Below are positions 1-10,063 of a stretch of 64,000 nt of DNA, one piece after another (position 1 is the stretch's first letter; every line of letters starts with the position of its first letter). This DNA comes from Oceanobacter sp. (GTDB taxonomy: Bacteria > Pseudomonadota > Gammaproteobacteria > Pseudomonadales > Oceanobacteraceae), in contig NVWL01000007.1 of assembly GCA_002733645.1 (NCBI GenBank), positions 54,157 through 118,156 of the forward strand, in the 5' to 3' direction. The notes under the pieces were generated by a model. It was not told the origin of the DNA. It saw nothing but the letters and a program-made list of their open reading frames with translations, and did not search any database. The translations under genes and the position numbers were made by a program.

Positions 1-1167
1 GTAGAAAAAATCTTTACCTTTAAACGCGGCGAATACCTGATGGATGTGCGTTACAAAGTACGCAACATCTCGCAAGAGCCGTGGCAGGGTGTGTTTTACG
101 CTCAGCTAAAACGTGATAATTCTGATGATCCTTCAAAAACTTCAAGCATGGGCATGGCCGCGTATTTAGGTGCAGCCTTAACCACGAAAGAAGAACGTTA
201 CATGAAGGTATCGTTTGATGATCTTGAAGACGAGCGCTTTAAAACTGTTGAAGAAGGTGGATGGGCAGCCATTTTGCAGCACTACTTCGTATCTGCTTGG
301 ATTCCTGCTCAGGATCAACAGCACACTTATAATGGCCGTTACGTAAAAGGAAACTATGTTTTTGGTTTCTACGATAATGCCGTCAGTGTTGCGCCGGGTG
401 AAACCGCAACAATGGGTGCGCAGCTATATACTGGCCCCAAAATCCAAGATCGTTTAGAAGACATTGCTCCTAACTTAAACTTGGTGGTGGATTACGGCAT
501 TCTTTGGTGGGTTGCACAGCCATTGTTTGCGGTATTGAACTTCATTCAGTCGGGCGAAATTAACTTCTTCGGTATGGATGTTGATCTTGGCGGCGGTGTA
601 GGTAACTGGGGTATTGCGATTATCCTGCTAACTGTATTGATTAAACTGGCCTTCTTTAAACTGTCTGCGATGTCGTATCGCTCTATGGCAAATATGCGCA
701 AAGTTGCACCAAAGATGGCTGAGATCAAAGAGCGTTTCGGTGATAACCGTGAAAAGCTTGGTCAAGAAATGATGAAGCTGTACAAAGAAGAGAAGATCAA
801 TCCACTGAGTGGTTGTTTGCCGATCTTAGTACAGATGCCAGTATTCATTGCTTTGTATTGGGTATTAATGGAATCGGTAGAACTTCGCCAAGCGCCGTTC
901 TACTTGTGGATTGAAGACATGTCGATTAAAGACCCGTTCTTCATTCTGCCGTTGTTGATGGGTGCATCTATGTTCCTACAGATGAAACTCAACCCAACAC
1001 CGCCTGATCCAATGCAGGCGCGTGTAATGCAGATGATGCCAGTCGTATTTACCGTGTTCTTCTTATGGTTCCCGGCGGGTCTGGTACTGTACTGGGTAGT
1101 AAACAACATTCTGTCTATCTCGCAGCAGTATGTGATTACTAAACAGATCGAAAAAAGTACTAAATAA
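1..1167 (+). CDS. yidC: Membrane protein insertase YidC, 3' part
   Basis: The reading frame is open from base 1, so the true start lies outside the window; 388 codons plus the stop are present. YidC inserts and folds inner-membrane proteins, alone or with SecYEG. What is visible is the end of the periplasmic beta-rich domain (about residues 1-155 of this fragment) and the conserved 60KD_IMP core with hydrophobic segments, including the cytoplasmic loop rich in Lys and Met after the first core helix and the conserved '[14 protein letters not shown]' stretch. The C-terminus (KQIEKSTK) is basic, as expected for ribosome contact. It is followed by a strong terminator and then mnmE, the usual order in gammaproteobacteria. 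Confidence 0.97.
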   Translation, partial: VEKIFTFKRGEYLMDVRYKVRNISQEPWQGVFYAQLKRDNSDDPSKTSSMGMAAYLGAALTTKEERYMKVSFDDLEDERFKTVEEGGWAAILQHYFVSAWIPAQDQQHTYNGRYVKGNYVFGFYDNAVSVAPGETATMGAQLYTGPKIQDRLEDIAPNLNLVVDYGILWWVAQPLFAVLNFIQSGEINFFGMDVDLGGGVGNWGIAIILLTVLIKLAFFKLSAMSYRSMANMRKVAPKMAEIKERFGDNREKLGQEMMKLYKEEKINPLSGCLPILVQMPVFIALYWVLMESVELRQAPFYLWIEDMSIKDPFFILPLLMGASMFLQMKLNPTPPDPMQARVMQMMPVVFTVFFLWFPAGLVLYWVVNNILSISQQYVITKQIEKSTK

Positions 1168-1195
1168 GCCCTGCTTATTTAGTAAGTAAACATAG

Positions 1196-1219
1196 AAAAG
1201 GCGCTTCGGCGCCTTTTTT
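1196..1219 (+). terminator. Rho-independent terminator after yidC
   Basis: A 9-bp stem ending in GGCGC / GCGCC closes on a stable TTCG tetraloop and runs into a T6 tract. It lies 29 bases after the yidC stop and before mnmE, so mnmE probably has its own promoter. Confidence 0.9.
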
Positions 1220-1298
1220 GTGGCCGCTATTTAGAACAAGCGTTGGGACGAATAGCAGGTATAGGTACAATGGCCGCAATCCAAATAAGGTACAGATT

Positions 1299-2693
1299 AT
1301 GAGCAGCGCGATTCACCAAGACACCATTACCGCCATTGCCACCGCTCCTGGGCGTGGTGGTGTGGGCATTATTCGTGTGTCTGGCAGCAAAGCTCAAGCA
1401 ATCGCACACGCTGTGCTTGGGTTTGTACCAAAACCGCGCTACGTGCATTACGGGCCGTTCAAAAGCAAAGATGGCGTGGTATTGGATGAAGGCCTTGCAC
1501 TCTTCTTTCCCAACCCTCATTCATTTACCGGTGAAGACGTACTAGAGCTTCAAGGGCATGGTGGGCCGGTCGTGCTGGATATCTTATTACGTGAAGTCAT
1601 TGGCTTAGGTTGTCGCTTAGCGCGCCCGGGTGAATTCTCCGAGCGCGCCTTTCTAAACGACAAAATGGACTTGGCTCAGGCAGAAGCTATTGCCGACTTG
1701 ATTGATTCAGCATCCGAGCAAGCAGCACGCTGCGCATTGCGTTCAATGCAGGGTGAATTCTCAAAGCGAGTACACGAACTACTCGACCAGCTGGTTCATT
1801 TGCGCATCTACACCGAAGCGGCCATCGACTTCCCGGAAGAAGAAATCGACTTCCTCAGTGATGGTAAAGTTGATGCTATGCTCACGGACGTTGAAAATGC
1901 CTTGGCCCTCGTTTTGAAGGAAGCGAGCCAAGGGGCGATCTTGCGCGAAGGCATGAACGTCGTGATTGCTGGGCGTCCTAACGCGGGTAAGTCCTCACTT
2001 CTTAATGCATTAGCGGGCCAAGAACGTGCCATCGTGACGGACATTGCAGGCACCACACGCGACGTATTAAAAGAACATATTCATATTGATGGCATGCCAC
2101 TGCATATTATTGATACCGCCGGATTACGCGACGCGCCGGACGAAGTTGAGCGCATTGGCATTCAACGCGCCTGGGACGAAATCAGCAAAGCGGATCGTGT
2201 ACTCCTCATGGTGGATTCAACCACCAACGAAACTGACCCAGAAAAACTTCTTCACGCACTCTATGATGAACGTGGACTGAGTGAAGTTACCGATAACTTG
2301 TTGGCCAGCGGGCGAGTGACTGTGATTCGTAACAAAGCCGATTTATCCACAGAAACCATTGGTATCAATACCGATGGCGACTACCCCACTATCAGCTTAT
2401 CGGCGAAACACAATGCTGGCGTCGATGCCTTACGCGAACACCTGAAAGACGTGATGGGCTACAACGCCGCTAGCGAAGGTGGCTTCTTAGCACGCCGCCG
2501 TCATATTGATGCCCTCAACCGCGCACAAGATGCGTTAGTGTTTGGTCGCCAGCAGCTCGAAGGCATGGGCGCAGGCGAATTGCTCGCCGAAGATCTACGT
2601 ATGGCACAAAACGCACTTAATGAAATTACCGGTGCGTTTACCGCCGATGATTTGTTGGGTGAGATTTTTGGAAGCTTCTGTATTGGGAAGTGA
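1299..2693 (+). CDS. mnmE: tRNA modification GTPase MnmE
   Basis: With MnmG this protein makes the cmnm5 modification at U34 of several tRNAs. The product is 464 residues (E. coli about 454). The start at 1299 ([17 protein letters not shown]) is chosen because it aligns with the usual N-terminus; an upstream in-frame start would add 27 unrelated residues. The folate-binding N-terminal domain (about 1-120) has the [13 protein letters not shown] motif. The G domain has [12 protein letters not shown] (G1), DIAGTTRD (G2), DTAGL (G3) and NKAD (G4). The C-terminus ends FCIGK, with the zinc/K-sensing-type Cys that is universal in the family. The gene is intact although an island begins immediately after its stop codon. 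Confidence 0.97.
   Translation: MSSAIHQDTITAIATAPGRGGVGIIRVSGSKAQAIAHAVLGFVPKPRYVHYGPFKSKDGVVLDEGLALFFPNPHSFTGEDVLELQGHGGPVVLDILLREVIGLGCRLARPGEFSERAFLNDKMDLAQAEAIADLIDSASEQAARCALRSMQGEFSKRVHELLDQLVHLRIYTEAAIDFPEEEIDFLSDGKVDAMLTDVENALALVLKEASQGAILREGMNVVIAGRPNAGKSSLLNALAGQERAIVTDIAGTTRDVLKEHIHIDGMPLHIIDTAGLRDAPDEVERIGIQRAWDEISKADRVLLMVDSTTNETDPEKLLHALYDERGLSEVTDNLLASGRVTVIRNKADLSTETIGINTDGDYPTISLSAKHNAGVDALREHLKDVMGYNAASEGGFLARRRHIDALNRAQDALVFGRQQLEGMGAGELLAEDLRMAQNALNEITGAFTADDLLGEIFGSFCIGK
2676..2693 (+). other. mnmE 3'-end attachment-like site at the island edge
   Basis: The last 18 bases of mnmE, TTCTGTATTGGGAAGTGA, closely resemble the attachment site used by SGI1-type integrative elements, which insert at the 3' end of this same gene (recalled knowledge). 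The sequence also encodes the conserved FCIGK end, so resemblance alone is expected. The support is positional: foreign-looking, low-GC DNA starts directly after it and mnmG is 19 kb away. I found no convincing second copy to the right and no integrase gene, so excision seems unlikely today. Confidence 0.35.
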
Positions 2694-2880
2694 TATAACT
2701 GCCGCTTGGAGCTTAAATAGTCTTCATGATAAGTTACCAGTAATTATCAAAACCAGTAGGGTCTGGTTTATATATTAACTGAACGTTGTTCTTGTATTTC
2801 AATTTAAAGATATAGTCCGATTCTAAGCCGTGCGTGTGAAAAAAATGTGACTATATAGTTCGTTAAGGGATGACGAAAAA
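2694..2880 (+). promoter_or_regulatory. AT-rich leader of the defence operon
   Basis: This 187-base stretch must hold the promoter of the sigma-factor operon. It contains two inverted repeats: TGATAA-N11-TTATCA near 2725-2747 and AAACCAG-TAGGGT-CTGGTTT at 2750-2769. Either could be an operator; the second is too weak for a terminator. AT-rich -10-like hexamers (TATAGT near 2811 and 2853) are present, but I could not place a convincing -35/-10 pair. A ribosome site AAGGGA at 2865-2870 serves the start at 2881. Confidence 0.4.
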
Positions 2881-4677
2881 ATGAATGACACTCCTGATAT
2901 TGGAAGTTCTTATGAAGAAGTAAATTTAGAGCATGAACCTGACTTGATATTGAACGACTCCCCTTCAAATAGTGAATCTTCTAATTTAGACTTAGAACTC
3001 GATAACTTATCAGAAAATGACTTTATAGTATTTGAACCAGAGGAAAACCTTGAGAATTTTAGCACTCAGAAAATATCTGGTGATTTTGAAGATTTTTCAA
3101 AAAAAGAGCCTTCTATCTATGCTGATGAAGTATCGGATTGGGATATTGGTTTAATAAATTTAAGCTCATATAGCCTTAATTACCACAATTCATTCAATGA
3201 AAACTTGATTTCAGAAGCTGATTTTCTAAAGGTTCGTGGAACTGGAAGAAAATCTGAAAAGTTATCAAAAATAAGAAAAAATACATTTCTTTCGGTCGCC
3301 CGCAAGGAATGTTTCCGATGGGCAAAAAAATTTATTGAAAAAGGTTACTACGAAATCGAGGATGTAGATAACTTGATATCGGTTTGTGAAGGAGCTGATG
3401 ATCGCAATGAGCTACGCGATAATATAAATAGATGTTTGGAATATTCTGGTATAAATTACATTTATTCGGATGGGAATAGTCAGCAATTTTTATCGTATCG
3501 AATTAAAGATTTATCGTTAGACGACTTAGCTGAGTCATTAGAAGCATTACTTAACCGGTGTATATTACTACCTGGAACTAAACGTTTCATAATGGATAAA
3601 TCTAAGGATTATATATATTTGAAACCTTTGCTCAAAGCGAAGCAGGAATTACTACTTTACATACTTAAAAATGAGCAAGCAATAAAGTATATTTTTGATG
3701 TAATAGATGAAATTTTTAATGGAAAGAGAACACCTGAAAATTTCTCTCTAAAAAATATCTACCCTTCACGTCCAGAACATTTAGAAACTACTGAAATAAT
3801 TGAGGCTTACAAGTTGTTACGAGTTTGGCTCTCGAATGGAATGGTTTTGGATGGAAAATATCGCAGATCAGCAATCGAAGCGTTGGAATCGATTGATATG
3901 CCATTATCTTTTTATAAAGAATTATTGCAGCATCTCGAAATTTATAATTCAAGTTTAAGTCAGTTTTTGAGAAAATTGATATTTGAGTATGAGACTGTTG
4001 CTAACGAGTTACTTGTTAACCACCTTCCATTTGCCCGGCGTTTTTCATCGCGAAACACAAACAGTGGAGAAGACCCGGAAGATGTTTTTCAGGTAGCGTT
4101 TACTGGTTTACAAAGATCTTTGAGACGTTTTGATCCTGAAAGAGGTAATCGTTTTACAACCTATTGTACGTTTTGGATGTATCAGGCAATAACACGATGG
4201 CGCTCAGATGAAGGGGCACTAATTCGAATCCCTGTGCACCGGCAAGACAAATTAGCGAAGATTGATGAACTTTTTGATCTTGAATCGGAAGAAAAGCTTA
4301 AGGTTGATCGCGTTGCGACTCTGCTCAAATGGCCAGTGAAGCAGGTTTATGAATATAGCTCTTTCCCGCGTGAAGCAATCTATCTTGAGAATTTAGAAGA
4401 TTGGGATGGGTTTTTGCCATCAGTAGAAGAAGATATTTACAATCAGGAAGTAATTCAAGAGGTCGTGACTGAAGTACTCGCTGTATTAAATGAACGTGAG
4501 GCTAATGTTATTAGACTGCGCTTCGGAATAGATTGTGAAAATGAGATGACACTGGAGGAGATTGGTGGTTTGTACGGAGTCACCAGAGAGCGTATACGTC
4601 AGATTGAGGCTAAGGGTCTTAAACGTTTGGCGCTACCGAAACGCATTTATGATATGCAGAAAAAATTAGGATATTAA
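2881..4677 (+). CDS. Sigma-70-family factor with long N-terminal extension, first gene of Mza-like operon
   Basis: The 598-residue protein ends in a recognisable sigma-70 core. Region 2 (about 380-450) contains GLQRSLRRFDPERGNRFTTY and the helix QAITRWRSDEG; region 3 starts IRIPVH; region 4 (about 536-590) contains NEREANVIRLRFGID and the helix-turn-helix TLEEIGGLYGVTRERIRQIE, very close to housekeeping RpoD. The first ~130 residues are strongly acidic and look disordered. Residues about 145-195 resemble the region 1.1 fold (WAKKFIEKGYYEIEDVDNLI ... EYSGI), and 200-370 are helical and unrecognised. Codon use is AT-rich, unlike mnmE. The next gene starts 4 bases after the stop, so translation is probably coupled. 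It may direct RNA polymerase to the operon's own promoter or sense phage takeover of the polymerase; both are inference. Confidence 0.85.
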   Translation: MNDTPDIGSSYEEVNLEHEPDLILNDSPSNSESSNLDLELDNLSENDFIVFEPEENLENFSTQKISGDFEDFSKKEPSIYADEVSDWDIGLINLSSYSLNYHNSFNENLISEADFLKVRGTGRKSEKLSKIRKNTFLSVARKECFRWAKKFIEKGYYEIEDVDNLISVCEGADDRNELRDNINRCLEYSGINYIYSDGNSQQFLSYRIKDLSLDDLAESLEALLNRCILLPGTKRFIMDKSKDYIYLKPLLKAKQELLLYILKNEQAIKYIFDVIDEIFNGKRTPENFSLKNIYPSRPEHLETTEIIEAYKLLRVWLSNGMVLDGKYRRSAIEALESIDMPLSFYKELLQHLEIYNSSLSQFLRKLIFEYETVANELLVNHLPFARRFSSRNTNSGEDPEDVFQVAFTGLQRSLRRFDPERGNRFTTYCTFWMYQAITRWRSDEGALIRIPVHRQDKLAKIDELFDLESEEKLKVDRVATLLKWPVKQVYEYSSFPREAIYLENLEDWDGFLPSVEEDIYNQEVIQEVVTEVLAVLNEREANVIRLRFGIDCENEMTLEEIGGLYGVTRERIRQIEAKGLKRLALPKRIYDMQKKLGY

Positions 4678-4681
4678 AAAT

Positions 4682-6208
4682 ATGGGTGTAAGGAATGCCC
4701 CTCCACATGCAGGACCAATGCTCGAGTCTCTTCGTGGATTAGGTTATGCAACGCCCACCGCAATTGCAGATTTGATTGATAATTCGATTGCGGCGCATGC
4801 AAAGCAGATTGATATTCAGTTTGAATGGGCTAGTGATAAAAGTTGGGTGCGCATAGTAGATGATGGTATAGGCATGGATGATTGTAAGCTTGAATCTGGT
4901 ATGCGTCTTGGCACAAGAGATCCCAGAACGGAACGTGCAGATGGAGATCTTGGGCGTTTCGGATTGGGCCTCAAAACAGCAAGTTTTTCCCAGGCCCGCA
5001 GGCTGACGGTTGCTAGTAAAGAAATCGGCGGTGAAGTGGTATGCCTAAGATGGGATCTTGATCTTATAGGCAAGGAATCTGGGACGGACTGGCCTCTTTT
5101 CGAAGGGCCCGCACCCGGTTCGGAGCATTTACTTGCACCACTCTATGAAATGGAACATGGCACGGTTGTGCTTTGGGAGATACTGGATCGGATCGTAACT
5201 GAAGGTTTCGTCGTTTCGGATATGATTGAGCTGTTAGACAGTGTAGAAGCTCATCTTGCTATGACGTTTCACCGTCTTCTGGAGCAGCAAAATACAGATC
5301 TGTGTTTGCTGCTGAATGGAAGGGCTGTCAAGCCGTGGGATCCCTTCCTGATCTCTCATCCTGCCAAAGCACTTGAAAGTAGCGAATATCGGCTCGTTAA
5401 TACAACCGGTGTGGTTGTGCAATGTCACGTACTTCCGCACCGCGACATGTTAAAACCGGTAGAGCAGGAAAAAGCAGCAGGCCCGGGAGGATGGACTCAG
5501 CAAGAGGGCTTCTATATTTACCGGAATAAACGACTTCTGTTGTCCGGCAGTTGGTTAGGACTTGGTGACGGTGGGAAACCTTGGCCGCGGGATGAGGCAC
5601 ATAGGCTGGCGCGAATTCGGCTTGATATTCCTAATAGTGCTGATCTTGATTGGAAAATTAATGTACTTAAGTCGACCGCTAACCCTCCTGTCAGGTTGCG
5701 AACTCAGCTGCATCGTCTGGCTACTGAGACTCGTGCAACGGCGAGAAGTGTTTTTGCTCACAGAGGGCATATATCACCTGCTTTACACAAAGGTGCAAAA
5801 GCCCTTGCAGATGTCTGGCAAGTGCGACGGTCTGCCCAAGGGACCTCATACAGGATTGCTCGCGATCACGACCTCTTGGCATCCGTGTTGAGTCGGGCTG
5901 GCCCGTTAAAGCAGGACATTCATGCTGTGCTCCGGTTGATCGAGGAAACAGTTCCCGTCCAACGAATCTGGTTAGATACCGCAGAAGACAAGGAAACACC
6001 AAGAACGGGGTTTGTTAGTACGCCAGAGAAAGAAGTACTGGAAACTCTATATGCAATGTTCGAAGCATTAGTACAGTACAGGGGGCTCAGTCAGGATGAA
6101 GCCCGTGAGCGGCTGTCACGAACATCTCCATTTCACCAGTACCCAGCCTTGGTCTCAACTCTTGAATTAGGTGAAACGAATGACGAATTCAAATCAGAAG
6201 GCTTTTGA
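4682..6208 (+). CDS. MORC/MutL-type GHKL ATPase of Mza-like defence system
   Basis: This 508-residue protein has a GHKL ATP-binding fold at its N-terminus: N-box ADLIDNSI (29-36), G1 motif DDGIGM (60-65) and the ATP lid GRFGLGLKTAS (91-101). The general base that is Glu in MutL, MORC and gyrase is Asp (D30) here. The region after ~220 is compatible with an S5-type transducer domain followed by an uncharacterised tail. Homologues of this kind are described next to Z1, nuclease and AIPR genes in restriction-like systems; the ATPase is thought to clamp or remodel DNA. The start ATG lies 4 bases after the sigma-factor stop, and the 3' end overlaps the next gene by 29 bases. Confidence 0.88.
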   Translation: MGVRNAPPHAGPMLESLRGLGYATPTAIADLIDNSIAAHAKQIDIQFEWASDKSWVRIVDDGIGMDDCKLESGMRLGTRDPRTERADGDLGRFGLGLKTASFSQARRLTVASKEIGGEVVCLRWDLDLIGKESGTDWPLFEGPAPGSEHLLAPLYEMEHGTVVLWEILDRIVTEGFVVSDMIELLDSVEAHLAMTFHRLLEQQNTDLCLLLNGRAVKPWDPFLISHPAKALESSEYRLVNTTGVVVQCHVLPHRDMLKPVEQEKAAGPGGWTQQEGFYIYRNKRLLLSGSWLGLGDGGKPWPRDEAHRLARIRLDIPNSADLDWKINVLKSTANPPVRLRTQLHRLATETRATARSVFAHRGHISPALHKGAKALADVWQVRRSAQGTSYRIARDHDLLASVLSRAGPLKQDIHAVLRLIEETVPVQRIWLDTAEDKETPRTGFVSTPEKEVLETLYAMFEALVQYRGLSQDEARERLSRTSPFHQYPALVSTLELGETNDEFKSEGF

Positions 6209-9074
6209 CGATATTCTGGCTATGGCGCAGATTAAACTCAGGCGTGCATCTGATCGTACTCAGAGTCCGATCACCCCGAAAATGATCGAAGCTGAACTCT
6301 CCAAACTTGAACTTGTAATGGACGAAGAGTTTTTAGAAATTGACCGGGAAGTCTTGATTGATGAGCTTATTCGACGGTCAAGTCGCACAATGGGCAAAAG
6401 TGCGATACTTTCAAGCGGAGAGGGTCATATTCCATGGTTAGATTCTGATAGGAAGAAGGGCTGGCTATATTGGCGGCGTTATTCTGAATATATGGAACCA
6501 AAGTTGTCGTGGAATGCGCTTGATGAATTAGACAAATCTACAGATGAGACACTGTCGCAGCTTGAAGATCCAAAACGTCAAGAACCTTGGGATCGGCGCG
6601 GACTGGTTGTTGGTCATGTTCAATCGGGGAAGACCGGCAACTACACAGGTCTGATATGTAAGGCTGCTGATGCCGGTTACAAAATAATTATAGTGCTTGC
6701 AGGTTTGCATAATAATCTGAGATCTCAAACTCAGATTCGACTTGATGAAGGCTTTCTTGGATTTGCTACGATTACCGATGCAGAAGAGTTACCCGCTGTA
6801 GGAGTAGGACTAATTGATACGGATCTTAGTGTGCGGCCTAATGCGGCAACCAATCGAAGTGATAAAGGGGACTTCAACGCAGCTATTGCGTCAAAAATGA
6901 ATATTAGTCCTGAACAGAGGCCGTGGCTTTTCGTTGTAAAGAAAAATAAAACAGTGCTTGAGAGGCTTCAACACTGGATCCTTAATCGGGTAGCCGATCA
7001 TGTAGACCCGGTAACAGGCAGAAAACTTGTGACTAAATTACCTCTCTTGGTAATCGATGATGAGTCAGATCATGGCTCTGTCGACACGGGCGAAGATGTT
7101 GTAGATGAGTATGGCAATCCAGATCTTGAGCATGAACCAAAAACAATCAATCGGTTGATCAGATCTATCCTTCATCACTTTTCCCGTAAAGCTTATGTTG
7201 GCTACACGGCAACGCCCTTTGCGAACATCTTTATTCATGAGCGCGGAGAAACGCAAAAATATGGCCCAGATCTTTTCCCATCTGCTTTTATAACCAATCT
7301 TGCGGCGCCTTCAAACTACATTGGGCCTGGCCGTGTATTTGGATCAGCTGCTAGCTCTTCGGAGGACTTGTCTTTAGTAAGGCCTCTCTTAGAAGCCGAA
7401 TTTCAGAGCTGGATGCCTAGCAAAACGGAGCTATCACCTAGTATTAAACCTCACAAAAATGGTCATAAGCCACTTTGGAAAGGTGAGGCTTGTGTACCTG
7501 ACTCGCTTGCAGAAGCTATCAGATCCTTTGTTTATGCATGTGCGGTAAGGAAATTACGAAAGCAAGGTCATAAACACTCATCGATGCTTATTCATGTAAC
7601 GCGTTTTACTTCGGTCCAGAGCGAAGTAGTTCGACAAGTAAACGACTGCGTTAGCGATCTTAAGGGGCGTTATACGAGGGGTATAGGGCTCTCCAATCTT
7701 GAAGTTTTCATGCAGCAGGAATATGAGGAAATATTTGTTAAGGGTATGCAATGCATCAGGGGTTCGCTTGTTGAGGGCGAAACCCTTGAGGATTTTTCTT
7801 GGGATAAAGTGCGGGAGGTTCTACCCGATGTTTTGTCTGATATTAAAGTCCGGGAGATTAACGGAAGCGCGAAGGAGGCGCTTGAGTATGCGGAGCATGA
7901 GGGTGTCGGTCTGAAGGTTATTGCAATAGGAGGAGATAAACTGGCGAGAGGATTAACACTTGAAGGACTTTGTACCAGTTATTTTCTTAGAACGGCACGT
8001 ATGTACGACACGCTTATGCAAATGGGCCGTTGGTTCGGTTATCGGGATGGTTATTTAGATGTTTGTCGTCTTTATACAACACATGAATTAGTTGAATGGT
8101 ATGGTCATATTGCTGATGCGGCGGAGGAGTTACGCCAAGAGTTTGACAATATGGCGGCCGCTGGTGCTACGCCAAGGCAATTTGGTTTGCGTGTAAAGTC
8201 ACACTCGGTAATGACGGTGACGTCACCAACCAAAATGAAAAATGCTCGACCTGTTCAACTGTCCTACTCCGGTGATTTGCTTCAGACTATTGTGTTCCAC
8301 AATCAAAAAGGTCCGCTATCGGAAAACTTCCAGGCTACGAGTAGATTTATAAATTCGCTTGGTACGCCTCTGGATCTTAATGATCAGTTATATAAACGTG
8401 CAGGGCAGAATTGGAGTGGTCACCTGTGGCGCGATGTGCAAGCTTTGGATGTTATCGGGTTTCTGAGGGAGTACCGCACCCACCAAGCCAGCTTTAGAAT
8501 TATGAGTCCTTTGATTGCAGACTTTATTGAAGAAATGAATAAAGATGGTGAACTTATAAGCTGGACGGTTGCACTGATAGGTAAAGAGAGTGGATCAGAT
8601 AAGATTCTATGTCCTATAGGGCATGTTGCCGTAAGTTCGCTGGAGCGTAAACGAGCAACCCCCCATGAGGATCGGTATTCGATCAAAACCCTTATATCCC
8701 CGCGAGATCAAGCAATCGATTTAACTGAAGCGGAGTGGATGGCTGCACTTGAGCTTAGCCAGAAGACTTGGCGTAACGATAGCGAAAGAAATGAAGGTAA
8801 GACACCTCCTACCGAGCCTAGAGGGCCGCAGATTAGGCATGTACTCGGAACAGGGGTTCCGGAAAAAGGGATACCGTCACGTAGTGAGCGTGGACTATTG
8901 ATGCTCTACTTACTTGATCCAAAAAGTTCAGGCGTCAATGAAATAAAAGATGGCGACCCGATAGCAGCGTGGGCAATCAGCTTTCCATCGAGCAACTCAG
9001 AGAGAAGAGTTTCTAATTCGTATTATATTGCCAATAGTGTGATGTGGGGAGGTTTGAATGACTGGCTGGACTGA
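6180..9074 (+). CDS. Z1-domain helicase-like ATPase of Mza-like defence system
   Basis: The protein has 964 residues from the ATG at 6180, which is preceded by AGGTGA at 6170-6175; a GTG at 6171 in the same frame is an alternative. It shows a superfamily II-like NTPase core: Walker A VGHVQSGKTGNYTG (about 143-156), Walker B-like VIDDESDHGS (about 290-299), motif III YVGYTATPFAN (about 338-348) and an arginine-finger-like motif MQMGRWFGYRDGY (about 613-625). GVGLKVIAIGGDKLARGLTLEGL just before it is the motif V-like part. These are the signatures of the Z1 family (PF10593), which occurs in MutL/Z1/AIPR systems. The gene overlaps its upstream neighbour by 29 bases and the downstream one by 17, indicating a co-translated complex. 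Confidence 0.9.
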   Translation: MTNSNQKAFDDILAMAQIKLRRASDRTQSPITPKMIEAELSKLELVMDEEFLEIDREVLIDELIRRSSRTMGKSAILSSGEGHIPWLDSDRKKGWLYWRRYSEYMEPKLSWNALDELDKSTDETLSQLEDPKRQEPWDRRGLVVGHVQSGKTGNYTGLICKAADAGYKIIIVLAGLHNNLRSQTQIRLDEGFLGFATITDAEELPAVGVGLIDTDLSVRPNAATNRSDKGDFNAAIASKMNISPEQRPWLFVVKKNKTVLERLQHWILNRVADHVDPVTGRKLVTKLPLLVIDDESDHGSVDTGEDVVDEYGNPDLEHEPKTINRLIRSILHHFSRKAYVGYTATPFANIFIHERGETQKYGPDLFPSAFITNLAAPSNYIGPGRVFGSAASSSEDLSLVRPLLEAEFQSWMPSKTELSPSIKPHKNGHKPLWKGEACVPDSLAEAIRSFVYACAVRKLRKQGHKHSSMLIHVTRFTSVQSEVVRQVNDCVSDLKGRYTRGIGLSNLEVFMQQEYEEIFVKGMQCIRGSLVEGETLEDFSWDKVREVLPDVLSDIKVREINGSAKEALEYAEHEGVGLKVIAIGGDKLARGLTLEGLCTSYFLRTARMYDTLMQMGRWFGYRDGYLDVCRLYTTHELVEWYGHIADAAEELRQEFDNMAAAGATPRQFGLRVKSHSVMTVTSPTKMKNARPVQLSYSGDLLQTIVFHNQKGPLSENFQATSRFINSLGTPLDLNDQLYKRAGQNWSGHLWRDVQALDVIGFLREYRTHQASFRIMSPLIADFIEEMNKDGELISWTVALIGKESGSDKILCPIGHVAVSSLERKRATPHEDRYSIKTLISPRDQAIDLTEAEWMAALELSQKTWRNDSERNEGKTPPTEPRGPQIRHVLGTGVPEKGIPSRSERGLLMLYLLDPKSSGVNEIKDGDPIAAWAISFPSSNSERRVSNSYYIANSVMWGGLNDWLD

Positions 9075-10062
9075 AGATGGCCTTGTTCGTTCATGGCGGG
9101 CACTTGCAAATCGTAAAGGTACCGAAGACTGGCGATTTGTTCACCTGACAAAACTAGGCTATGTATCTATCGAAGCAGGTTGCCATTTTCCTCTCGGACT
9201 AGAAGCATTGATCGTATGTTTCCCAAACTCTTGGAAAATCGACACTGCACGTCTGCCAGAGGGAAAAGGCTTCGATGTAATAAATATTGATGACGAGACT
9301 GAGTTCATTGATAGTCATGCCATAGCTCTGATAAGAAGGCCTGAAGGTACGTCCGAAATATTTACTGTTATGGTAGTGGATATACTGAGGGCACTTGAAT
9401 CAGCAGCTGTAGCAGGTCATCGAGAAGTGCTTGATGCTTTTATCGAACGCGTGAAGGAATGGCAGTATTTCATGGCACGGTCTCATCGTCCACTAACCTG
9501 TGAAGCACAGGTTGGGTTGTTTGGTGAGTTGTGGTTACTCAGGCAACTCATGAATACATCGCTCGGATCCGATGCCCTGAATTGCTGGCAAGGCCCTCTT
9601 AGTGCTGCACAGGATTTCCACATTCGGGGTGGTGCGGTTGAGGTAAAGAGCACAATCCGTTCAGGCAGTTTTCTCGCCAGGATCAATAGCATAGAGCAGC
9701 TGGATGGCGAGAAATCACCAATATTTCTGTGTGCCTTGCGATTTGAAGAAGTTGTTGAAGGGATGTCATTATCAGAAGCAGTAACTGCGCTTCGGGTGGA
9801 TTTTAATAGTGTCGGTAAGAATCGTGGCTTCGATGCGCTGCTTATGGTGATGGGTTACATAGACGAACACGAACCACTCTATTCTCGGAGGTTGGCATTG
9901 AAGGATGTCAAAATATTTCGGTCGGAAGATGAAATGCCTCGCTTGGTACGCACCGCGCTTCCAGCTGCAATCAGATCTGCTGCATACATACTTGACCTCG
10001 ATGCACTTGAAGCTCCTTCGATTGTTTTAGACGATCTGTTAAACGAACTTGGATTGAATTGA
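9058..10062 (+). CDS. PD-(D/E)XK motif protein (DUF4420 type) of Mza-like system
   Basis: The 334-residue protein carries a nuclease-like core: GLFGELWLL (153-161, acidic E157), QDFHIRGG (D186) and AVEVKST (E195-x-K197). This E...D...ExK series is the expected catalytic arrangement of the PD-(D/E)XK fold and is typical of the DUF4420 family found with Z1 genes. The catalytic residues look intact, so it is probably the DNA-cleaving component of the operon; that role is inferred from fold and context. The start codon lies within the end of the Z1 gene, and the AIPR gene begins one base after its stop. Confidence 0.85.
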   Translation: MTGWTEDGLVRSWRALANRKGTEDWRFVHLTKLGYVSIEAGCHFPLGLEALIVCFPNSWKIDTARLPEGKGFDVINIDDETEFIDSHAIALIRRPEGTSEIFTVMVVDILRALESAAVAGHREVLDAFIERVKEWQYFMARSHRPLTCEAQVGLFGELWLLRQLMNTSLGSDALNCWQGPLSAAQDFHIRGGAVEVKSTIRSGSFLARINSIEQLDGEKSPIFLCALRFEEVVEGMSLSEAVTALRVDFNSVGKNRGFDALLMVMGYIDEHEPLYSRRLALKDVKIFRSEDEMPRLVRTALPAAIRSAAYILDLDALEAPSIVLDDLLNELGLN

Positions 10063-10063
10063 T

